Assembly: GCA_037367355.1 (NCBI GenBank)
Contig: CM074699.1
Span: 3,782,001 to 3,846,000 of the forward strand
Length of the DNA: 64,000 nucleotides
Direction of reading: 5' to 3'
Source: Neoscytalidium dimidiatum
Lineage: Eukaryota > Ascomycota > Dothideomycetes > Botryosphaeriales > Botryosphaeriaceae
The translations under genes were made by a program, and so were the position numbers. Of the stretch, positions 54,874 to 64,000 are shown in pieces; positions within the stretch are counted from its first letter, which is position 1, and each line of letters opens with the position of its first letter. The notes under the pieces are model-generated. The model searched no databases and was not told where the DNA came from. It saw nothing but the letters and a program-made list of their open reading frames with translations.

Positions 54874-56309
54874 ATGCCTCTATCTGCTGATACAGCAATG
54901 AACATCTTTCCACCCGTTACCGAACGCTCGGTCTTGCCGCCATGGTTTGTGCCATGCTTTCACGCATTCATCGTCGTCTCACTCGCATTATCCCCCGGTA
55001 AGCTGAGACGGATTTGACGCGATTAGGCAGGCTTGCTAAGACACGACCAGGACCGTTCAGGGTCGCCGTCACACTCCCCTTTCTCACCTTTCTCATGTGG
55101 ATGTACGGGCAGTACAAAGTCGGCGGCAGCTTCTCTGATAACTACCCAATCAGCTGCTTCGTCACGGCCGGAGTAATGAAGTACGTGGATTTCGTTCTCC
55201 TTTCAAACGCCGACAGAGACCGCTTTCGTCCTCTCAAATCCTCGCTTCCGTCCACAAAGGCCTCGCTGAGAGGAACTGAGCAGCCAAACTTCTTCCTATC
55301 TCGGCTTTCGTGGAGCTGGAACATCACAACCGTCTGTCCCCGGGGGTTCGGCTGGACACACCAGGTCAAGAACATCCCTGCATCTTCTCCCATGCCCCCA
55401 AAGTGGAAGTTTGTCCTTTGTCAGGTTCTCAAAGGCTTGTTAGCCCTGCTCGTCCTCGACACGGTAAAGTCCTTTGTCATCAGCACGGCGGCAGGTGCAA
55501 TCAAGGGTGCTCCGCTTGACCCCTCGGGCTACGACTCCGAACCGCTCTGGAAGCAACTTATACTCAGCCTCTGCGCTGTGTTGTGGACCTGGGCTCCGTT
55601 CACACTCCAAGCATGCTCCATCTATGCAGTGACAGTTGGGCTTGGCATATACAGACCTGAAGACTGTCCTCCTGCGTGGGGATCGTGGACTGAGTCATAC
55701 ACCGTGCGGAACCTGTGGGGCAAAACATGGCACCAATTCTTGAGGCGGACGACGAATATGGCCGGGGATTTCGTAGCAAGAGATTCACTACACTTGCGGA
55801 GGGGAACGTGGCTATCCAATTATACGAAGCTGTTCGCCGGATTCCTTGCCAGGTGAGTACGTGCTAGGCCAAAACGAGCCGTCCTGGACATTGTTCACTA
55901 CGCGCTTGAACGTCTCAGAACTCAAATGCTGACCAGCCTCTCCAGCGCGCTACTTCACTCTGCTGCAGCAATGTATAGCTGTGGCCATGATACCGGTGAC
56001 TTTGTAGCCTTCATGTCTCAGGCAGTAGTCATACTCCTGGAAGACCATGTCATTGCCGCTGCACGCAAGCTCGGGTTTCGGGATCGTAAGGCATGGCGAG
56101 CAGTTGGATACGTCTGGACATGGGCCTGGCTGCTCTTCTCCTGGCGGTGGTGGGTGGGACCGCAGCTCCGCGAGGGGTTGGGAGTATTTCCGAAAACAGT
56201 TGATGTCTTCGGATTGATCCCGAGCCAGTCGATGGTCGGCGGAGGCGCAGGAGGCGGTCATGGGCTAGTTGACAACTCGTCCCTGCGAACGAACACATCC
56301 GAGCTCTAA
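54874..56309 (+). CDS. wax-synthase-like membrane O-acyltransferase
   Basis: Three exons are inferred (54874-54997, 55051-55852, 55946-56309), giving 429 aa. The protein is hydrophobic, with several membrane segments (near the N-terminus after LPPWFVPCFHAF, then TLPFLTFLMWM, a LLALLVLDTVKSF segment, ILSLCAVLWTW, and AWLLFSWRWW at the end). Motifs of the fungal wax synthase domain (MBOAT_2) are visible: RGFGWTHQVKNIP, TVRNLWGKTWHQFLR and the histidine in SALLHSAAAMY. Such fungal proteins often act as acetyl- or acyl-transferases on alcohols of terpenes or lipids. All splice sites are GT-AG. It is not next to a backbone gene, so its substrate is open. Confidence 0.82.
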
Positions 56310-56979
56310 GCTTACTGCGCGAGATCGGGCTGCGGAGCCATCAGGCGGGCGCATATGAGTCGCAGTGGGTCACAGGGATGGGCGCATATGTCGTGCGACT
56401 ACAGAGCAGTATCGTGTGGTTTGCTTGATCACCTCCTGGTCAAAAGATGATGACTTGACACTCACTGCCGTGTTTGGGTTGTTTGGGACACTGCTTCTAT
56501 CAGTAATACATGTCCCAGTATGGGTGCCGTCACCGAAGGGCCTTTGGGCATTTGAAGGGGCCTTGAAGAACGCGAGGCGAGTGGCCTACTATGAAGGCAA
56601 CGGACAGTTTCGAGTCATCACTCCGAGAGTCCGCGCCATCGACTTGGAGATCGACAGCCGGCATTGATCCGCGGCTCATCGCCGGGGAATCATCGCCTGT
56701 GCCGGGACCCAGGCCCGACATGCCGCTATCGCGGAGCCTCCAAGCGCCATCAATCCCGCGCGTGTCATTCAGAGCGCTCCACCAGGTACCTCGCTTGCGT
56801 GTACAAGGAACACATTGAAAGATATGCGTCCACGTGTCTCGAACCTCTGCGAGAGTAATAAGATGCTGCCTGCTGCTGTCTCCCAGAGCCTTGTCCTCTG
56901 CCTGCCGAAGTTTCACTCTACTCGTCCACCTCCGTCTCGCCGTGCGGGGTAGATTTCGCGGCAGTTCAGAAACGTTACC
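56310..56979. other. intergenic region before beta-glucosidase
   Basis: Short open frames without motifs on both strands. The final 100 nt are pyrimidine-rich 5' UTR. No gene called. Confidence 0.5.
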
Positions 56980-59634
56980 ATGGCTCCAATAGATGTCGAC
57001 GATGCTCTTTCGAAGCTGGAGCTCAATGAGAAGGTCGAGCTTCTCTCTGGTAAGGATTAATTCAATCTTCAATCGGGGCTATCTCCACTGACAACGGTAC
57101 AGGCATCGACTTTTGGCACACCAAGCCCGTTCCCCGTCTGGGAATACCGTCCATACGCACCTCTGATGGTCCCAATGGCGTCCGTGGCACGAGATTTTTC
57201 AATGGTGTCCCGGCAGCTTGCTTCCCATGCGGCACCTCCCTGGCCGCAACCTGGGATACTGATCTGATCCGTGAGGGAGGCAAGCTGATGGGGAAAGAAG
57301 CCATTGCCAAAGGCGCTCATGTTATCCTCGGCCCAACCACCAACATGCAGCGTGGTCCTCTTGGGGGCCGTGGATTCGAGAGCTTCAGCGAAGATCCGTT
57401 CCTTGCCGGTGCAATGAGCGCTGCCACAGTCCAAGGAATCCAGTCTACCGGCGTCGCCGCCACCATCAAGCATTTCGTTTGCAATGACCAAGAGCATGAG
57501 AGGCAGGCTGTAAATTCCATTGTCAGTGAGAGAGCCATGCGCGAGATTTACCTCCTGCCTTTCCAGATTGCTCAGCGGGATGCAAAGCCTTTGGCATACA
57601 TGACAGCCTACAACCGGGTCAACGGCGTGCACATGAGCGACAACAAGAAGATCCTCCAAGACCTTCTCCGTGACGAATGGGGCTTTGATGGCTTGGTCAT
57701 GAGTGATTGGTGCGGATGAACGCATCGAGCACTGCTCTATCAGAGACTGACAATGTCGACAGGTTCGGTACCTACACGGCTGCGGATTCTGTCAACGCTG
57801 GTTTAGATTTGGAAATGCCCGGCCCGCCAAGGGTCCGTGGGAATCAGACCCTAATCGCTCATAGCGTCCGCAAAATCTCCGACGATACCATCGACGAGCG
57901 CGTCAGAAAGGTTTTGGAGCTTGTCAACAAGGTGGACAAGCTGAACATTCCCGAGAGTGCGCCCGAAAAATCTATTGACTCTCCCGAAACTTCCAAAGCG
58001 CTGCGTGATATTGGGGCCTCTGGCCTGGTGCTGATGAAGAACGAGAACGGCGTTCTTCCTTTGAAGAAAGAAAAGTCTCTTGCCGTCATCGGCCCAAATG
58101 CTAAGATTGCCGCGTACGCTGGTGGTGGATCTGCCAACCTCAGGCCATACTACGCCGTCACTCCATTCGAAGGCATCAGCGCCCAGAAGAAGGATGTGAA
58201 ATACTCTCTAGGAGCTGTTGGGTACAGGAGCCTCCCCGTCCTCAGCTATCTTACGAATACCAAGGACGGGAGAAAGGGGTTAACCGCAAAATTCTTCAAG
58301 GAGCCCCCCTCAGATAAGAACCGGAAACATGTCGACGAGGTCCATGTCGAGTCTTCTGATATTCTACTTTCAGACTACAAGCACCCAGAGATCACCAGTG
58401 ACACTTTCTACATGGATCTCGAAGGCTCAATCACGCCTGACGAGTCTGGAGAGTATATTTTTGGTGTATCGGTGTGTGGAACTGCAAAGCTCTTCGTTGG
58501 AGGCACACTTGTTGTTGACAACACGGAGAATCAACGTCAGGGCGACACATTCTTTGGCTCTGGTACAGTCGAAGAGACAGGAACGATGGTGCTTGAAACC
58601 GGAAAAACTTACGACGTCCATCTCCAGTTCGGTTCCAGCACCACTTCCAACATGAAAACGCCCGGCGCTACGGTCATGGCAGGTGGAGGCGTGAGGGTTG
58701 GCGGCACCAAGCAGACGGAGCCACAGGTCGAAATCGACAAGGCAGTCAAGCTTGCGAAAGAAGTGGACCAGGTGGTAATCATCGCTGGTCTCAATGTGAG
58801 TGCCCCAGTCAGACAAGCTAGCACCCCGGATACTAACAACACCAGGGTGATTGGGAATCTGAAGGCTACGATCGCAGGCACATGGACTTGCCCGGGCATA
58901 CGGATGCACTCATCTCTGCCATCGCTGCTGCTAACCCGAACACTGCAGTTGTTCTGCAGTCAGGCACGCCCGTCACTATGCCTTGGATCGGCGAGGTCCC
59001 AGCTCTTGTTCATGCATGGTACGGTGGAAATGAGACCGGTAATGCTATCGCAGACGTTCTCTTCGGCAGCGTAAATCCTTCCGGCAAGCTCCCGCTCTCC
59101 TTCCCCATCCGGAACGAGGATAACCCGGCCTTCTTGAACTTCCGCTCAGAGCGTGGCCGCGCGCTCTACGGCGAGGACGTCTACATCGGCTACCGTTTCT
59201 ACGAAAAGACCAAGAAGGACGTTCTCTTCCCCTTCGGCCACGGCCTTTCTTACACCACTTTTAACATTAGCAACCTGCAGGTCATCGATGACGAAGCCAA
59301 TGGAAAGATTACTGTCAAGGTTGACGTCAAGAACACGGGCGCCGTTAAGGGTGCGCAGGTTGTGCAGGTGTACGCCAGTCAGCGTGCACCGTCGATCAAC
59401 CGACCTCCGAAGGAGCTGAAAGGCTTTGCGAAGGTTTCCCTCAAATCTGGCGAGGCGAAGCAAGTCACCGTCGAGGTGCCGAAGAAATATGCAGCGAGCT
59501 TTTGGGACGAGCTCAAGGATGCATGGATCATGGAGAAGGATGAGTACGATGTGTTAGTGGGCGATGGCAGCGCCAGTACACCGCTAAAGGGCAGCTTCAA
59601 GGTATCCGAGACATCGTGGTGGAAGGGTCTTTAG
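56980..59634 (+). CDS. intracellular GH3 beta-glucosidase with PA14 insert
   Basis: Four exons (56980-57049, 57103-57709, 57763-58795, 58846-59634) give 832 aa. The GH3 N-domain shows [45 protein letters not shown] and the nucleophile motif GLVMSDW (Asp225). The GH3 C-domain begins at [21 protein letters not shown] and includes [13 protein letters not shown], split by the third intron. A PA14 domain (about 397-540) is inserted between them, and a fibronectin-III-like domain ends the protein ([15 protein letters not shown]). There is no signal peptide, as in intracellular fungal beta-glucosidases of the I/L type. It should hydrolyse cello-oligosaccharides or aryl glucosides taken up by the cell. 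All splice sites have recognisable branch sites. Confidence 0.93.
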
Positions 59635-60079
59635 ACGTAGATCAGACGATAGATCAACGCGAGATGAGACGCATGACCATAGGGTGGTGACCGAACGAGT
59701 GTGTTGAACGAGTATCAGAGCTCAGCTTTGATTTCGAAATTACGCGCTTTGAATTTCTTTTTCCAAGCTGTAAGCCACAGAATCCTGTTAAGCCGTGTGG
59801 TTTGCCACGTTGTTGGTGGGGGCTGACACAATGCAGTGTTATAGGCTACGCACTGCTGTAGCCTAGCAAGACCTCCGACACGGCGCTGAATACTAATCCT
59901 TGGCTGCAGGCACTGCCAACTTTCCCTGCACATTGCCCGGATGTTTGAATCTCCAGTAGCCCTTGTACATGCATCATAATACGCAACTCTTATATTATAT
60001 ACTGCACGATCACCGCACGAACTCTTTTTTTTCTGTCCTTGAATTAATACTACCTGATCCGCAACCGCATCACTGGGAG
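59635..60079. other. intergenic region before NACHT-ankyrin gene
   Basis: 3' flank of the glucosidase and promoter of the next gene. A T-rich 5' UTR lies near 60020-60032. Nothing else visible. Confidence 0.55.
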
Positions 60080-63000
60080 ATGGAGGCTTTTGGCGCCGCA
60101 GTGTCCGTGCTGACTGTCATCCAACTCGCACACAAAGCCGTGTTTTCGCTCTATGAAAGCCATCGGACAATTAAAAGTGCCGATGATGATCGCTCCCACA
60201 TTATCCGCGATATCCGTGATCTGGAGCGCGTGCTGAACCGCACGTTGGACATTGTCGCCGATAAACGCGCACCGTCAGATCCGCGACGAGATCATGTCGT
60301 TAAATTACTTGCATACCTTGAGAGCGAAGATAGTCCGGTCGCAGCTTGTAAGGAGGAGATGGTTGCCATTGTGGGCATATTGGAGAAGCATAAGGACAGA
60401 TATCTGTGGCCGTTGAGAAAGAAGGAAACCCAAGAACGCCTACAGAACGTGGAAAGATACAAGGCAAGGCTCATGGCTGCCATGCATGCAAGCTCGATGT
60501 GAGTGATCCCCGACTTCTCTCTACTGTAACTAAAGAGCCACAGTGAAACTTTGCTAGCGGTCGAGTCCATTCTACATTCCCAGTCAGATATGCTGGCGTC
60601 TCACGTGAAGAAGGAGTCTGAGTCGGCTGTGCTTGCGTGGTTGGGTTGTCCAGATGTCCAAAGTAATCTAGTTGCCGCGGTTGAGAAACGGCAGGCCGGG
60701 ACTGGCGAGTGGTTGCTGCAGTCCGAACGCTTCAAGGAATGGATGAAAGAACCGCAGCTGCTCTGGCTGACAGGCTTGCCCGGCTCAGGGAAAACAATCA
60801 TCAGCTCAACCATTATCGCGACGCTACTGAAAGCTATGCGAGGGACCAATAACGCGGTCGTGTACTTCTACTTCGACTTCCATGCTGACGCCAAAAGGGA
60901 AACGAGGGCCCTCCTGCAAGTGGTCCTATCACAGTTATCTACGCAAAGTGCAGGAGCGTTCGAGGAATTGCGGAAGCTACACCAGGACTGCGACGGTGGG
61001 CAGCGTAAGCCGTCTGTGGAAGAGCTCATGCGGACAACGCATCAGGCTTTGGCGCATTTCCAGGAGGTGTTCGCTGTTGCCGACGCCTTGGACGAGTGCA
61101 ACCAACCCTCGCACGCGGTCGGGCTATTAAAGCGTCTTTCAGAGGGACCAAATGCTCACATCATTGCTGTGAGCCGGCGAGAGGTCGAAATCGAACGGGC
61201 GATGCATGGGACGCTGGAGATAAAACTGGAAGGACCGGAAATGGATAAAGATATTTCAAGTTATGTTCGGCAAAGGATCATGATATCTGAGTATATGCAG
61301 GACTGGCCACTGGAGGAGCAGCAGAAGGTGGAAGACCATTTGAAAACGAAAGCAGAGAGCATGTAAGTATTCGGCCTTCTTCAATGAAATAAGCTGACAA
61401 GCCTAGGTTCCGGTGGGTCCAATGTCAGTTGGACGCGGTCGAAATGTGCTCAGATTCAGATCAGATTGACGAGACGCTCGCAACACTTCCACCAGACCTG
61501 CCCGCCACGTACGAGCGGATCCTTACCAATATTCGTCAGCAGCAGCAGCGCAATATATCGAAGGCTTTGACCTGTTTAACGTTTGGTGTTCGCCCGTTCA
61601 CGCTTGACGAAGTCAAGAATATCCTCCAGATAAACCCGAGCGCAGATGTTAAACTATCTCCGAAAGCTGTGTTCACTAATCAGCTCTTGAGCGGGCTATC
61701 AAGCCTCGTCAGTTCTGGTTTGGGTGGGCAAGGGCAATATACACAAAATCCGTCCAGCCCTGAGCTTCGACTCGCGCACTTCTCCGTGAAGGAGTACCTA
61801 CTCTCTGACGCCATAGCTTACAGCTCTGTCCGCTCGTTTGCACTCTCCTATGCGAGCGGACACCGTGAAATGGCTGAGGCTTGCATATCTTGTTTGATGC
61901 ATTTCGACAACGTCGAAGAGTTCGGACAGCAAACTGTTGAGAAATATCCGTTTCTTACATACGCGTCGAGCAATTGGGTCTATCACGCGCAGATGGCCAA
62001 TGAGCTAGACAATAGAGGATTCCTCGACGACCTCATTTTTGAGTTCTTCCACAACAAGCCTGGCGCATATGTGAACTGGCATAGGCTCTATTCTCCCGAC
62101 CAGCCAGCTCGAGGGATCAACTGGACAGCTCACGTGCAAGATGGAGCAAAGAGAGACAAAGAGTGGCTCATCCGAAGACACAGAATTCGTCGTCCATTAT
62201 TCAACGCAGCGCGCTGGAACCTTTGGCGCGTTGTTGTAAAGCTCCTTTATGCAGGGGAAGATCCAAAGGCCTGGAACTCCGGAAACTGGTCGGCTCTGCA
62301 CGTCGCAGCCCAGCAAGCATCTCTTCAATCCATGGAAACCTTAATCACGGTCGGAAAAGCAGACATCAATCAGGGCGATTGGGTTGGCTTCCGCCCATTG
62401 CACAGCGCTGGTGTGTGGGCAAAACACCCTCCAGTTGTGGAATGGCTGTTGAGGAAAGGCGCCAATCCGTACTTGGCAAGCAGCATTGGGGGCCTTCCAC
62501 TGCAAGGTGCAGCATTCGATGGTGCGGACGAGGTTGTGGATACATTGCTTCGCCATGGAGTTAACCCGAACGCTCTCTTCGAGCACTATCACAACGAGAC
62601 GGTCTTTTTGCAGACATCAATGCAGCATGCCGCGTACACAGGGCGCATCCGCTGCATGGAGTTATTATTGGAGCATGGAGCCCAGCTTGAAAATCAGCCA
62701 ATGAACTCGAGGATCGGATCCGCTTTGCATGCCGCTGCCCTCGGAGGCCAAATCGATGCTGCAAAGTTCCTCTTGCAGAGGGGCGTAAGTCCCCAGCTTG
62801 AAGCGGGCCAGTACGGGACCGTGCTCTCCGCCGCGGGGTACGGAGGCAATAGGAACATGGTTGAATTCCTTCTTCACACCGGCGTGCCGTACGAAGAGTT
62901 CAGAACGGGCAATGACACAGCTCAGCTAGATCTCCAGCATACAGGACGCCACAGCCTCGTCGAGCTAATCATCACGAAATCGGGTGAGAAATTTTGCCCA

Positions 63001-63441
63001 AATATCCTGGAGGCAGCCAAGCAAGGCTCCCTCACCATGGTGCGGCATTTTATTGGAAAGGGTGTAGATATCGAGGCCACCGAGAATTTCCACCTACGAT
63101 CCCCTCTTAACTGGGCAGCCGCGAAAGGCCATCTCGAGGTGGTCAAAATTCTCGCAGAAGCAGGTGCTTCAATTCACCATACCAACCGAGGCGCACAGTC
63201 GCCTTTCGTTGTTGCCTGCGAAGGCGGGCATCTTGATGTGGCTAAATACTTGCTTTCCAAGGGAGCTCATTTACGCCAGCGCGAAGCAAGGTCGTGGACT
63301 GGATTGATGTGCGCCGAGATGGGCGGACACACGCGTTTAGCGGAATTTTTAAGAAGCTTAGAGCACGATGGGGTAGCCTTTGAGTGCGAAGGAAAGGACT
63401 TTAAGTTCGACACTTCTCAAGGTCGGTGTGTTGAGTGTTGA
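60080..63441 (+). CDS. NACHT-ankyrin NLR-like protein
   Basis: Three exons (60080-60498, 60544-61362, 61407-63441) encode 1090 aa. The N-terminal 150 residues (AFGAAVSVLTVIQLAHKAV...) are a helical domain like the SesA/HeLo-like N-termini of fungal NLRs. The NACHT module has Walker A GLPGSGKT (about 217-224) and Walker B FAVADALDEC, then an LPATYERIL winged-helix region. About ten ankyrin-type repeats fill roughly 690-1065, with clear units such as SALHVAAQQA, GSALHAAALGGQ and SPLNWAAAKGHLEV. Both introns are very short (45 and 44 nt). Fungal proteins of this layout act in heterokaryon incompatibility and innate immune-like responses; the ligand is unknown. No frame break is visible. Confidence 0.9.
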
Positions 63442-63532
63442 TTGCAATTGATGAGTTATATATGAACGATAAACATGCTCTCATGAATTTAACACTCAGC
63501 ACCATAGACTTCTTTTACGAGTGCTTTGCGCC

Positions 63533-63547
63533 AAAAAAAAAAAAAAA
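63533..63547 (+). repeat. poly-A tract
   Basis: Fifteen consecutive A between the NACHT gene and the right-edge gene. Confidence 0.8.
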
Positions 63548-63645
63548 GGCCGCTCTAGACTCGTGAAGGCGTACTTGTCTCATTCCAGCTGCGTAAGTTC
63601 AAGGACTTTCTGGCTAGCCCGTGGAATTGATTTCGAAATTGGTGC

Positions 63646-64000
63646 TCAGTCATGAAAGGGATGCTTGAAGCAGATCTTTCGAAAGTTGGAACCTTGCGCG
63701 CATTTCTCTTCCAAGTACTTCAGATTCTCTCCCACATCACTCTGTATCACCTCAACTGTGGGTATACGGAACTGGCTCCCATAAGTCTTGACCACCCAGT
63801 CAAGTGCCTTCAGGACTCTGACTGCTGACTCGGGCTGAGGTGGCACGGTCACTATTTTTTCTGTTCCGGGAACCTGAAACGTGAAAGGCAGCTCAGGGGT
63901 CGCTACTGGCATTTGAGCCTTCGGGTGTATTGTCGAAGATACAAAGATGGCGGAATCTACAGCACATTGAATGGCTGTGTCTGCCGTCTTTTGGTGCGGG
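63646..64000 (-). CDS. partial protein at right edge, function unknown
   Basis: The minus-strand frame is open from the window edge to a stop at 63646 and includes an internal ATG at 63912. The C-terminal end reads ALDWVVKTYGSQFRIPTVEVI and EEKCAQGSNFRKICFKHPF. No family is recognised. The true start lies outside the window or behind an unseen intron. Confidence 0.5.
   Translation of the reverse strand, partial: PHQKTADTAIQCAVDSAIFVSSTIHPKAQMPVATPELPFTFQVPGTEKIVTVPPQPESAVRVLKALDWVVKTYGSQFRIPTVEVIQSDVGENLKYLEEKCAQGSNFRKICFKHPFHD

Overview
The window looks like a contig from a filamentous ascomycete (Pezizomycotina). Genes carry short GT-AG introns (about 43-100 nt) with CTAAC/CTGAC-type branch sites. 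The families are typical of such fungi: non-reducing PKS, AflR-type regulator, microsomal P450s, secreted pectin methylesterase, NACHT-ankyrin protein. There are no operons or Shine-Dalgarno sites. The pectin methylesterase and other secreted or glycoside-hydrolase genes suggest a plant-associated or saprotrophic life style, but I cannot name the genus.

Region 1 (about 1.1-21.3 kb) is a compact aromatic polyketide cluster: P450-1 (+), AflR-type Zn2Cys6 regulator (-), a three-exon non-reducing PKS of 2553 aa (SAT-KS-AT-PT-ACP-ACP-CMeT-esterase/TE) (+), P450-2 (+), a three-repeat Myb protein (-), and a COMT-like O-methyltransferase (+). Catalytic residues are visible in every PKS domain and both P450 haem motifs are intact, so the pathway looks functional. 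The likely backbone is a C-methylated orsellinic-type acid or an ester/depside of one, tailored by two oxidations and one O-methylation. A motif around TTACTCGG(T/C) recurs upstream of P450-1, in the TF/PKS divergent promoter, upstream of P450-2 and upstream of the O-methyltransferase. It is the best candidate for the cluster regulon's binding site. No transporter or resistance gene is visible.

Region 2 (about 21.4-28.2 kb) is a decayed, more A+T-rich stretch. It holds remains of a carboxylesterase (frameshifts), an epoxide hydrolase (in-frame stop) and a DUF3176-type membrane protein fragment. It looks like a gene graveyard bordering the cluster.

Region 3 (28.3-64 kb) looks like ordinary chromosomal gene space: a large acidic single-TM protein, a UCH37-type deubiquitinase, a CCCH/NYN-like/WG-repeat protein, a secreted TIM-barrel glycosidase-like protein, an App1-type phosphatidate phosphatase, an FMO with a one-base frameshift, a pectin methylesterase, an Rdh54/Rad54B-type translocase divergent from an RWD protein, a wax-synthase-like acyltransferase, an intracellular GH3 beta-glucosidase with PA14, a NACHT-ankyrin NLR-like protein, and a partial gene at the right edge. 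Exon boundaries were set by hand from splice motifs, reading frame and family expectation.
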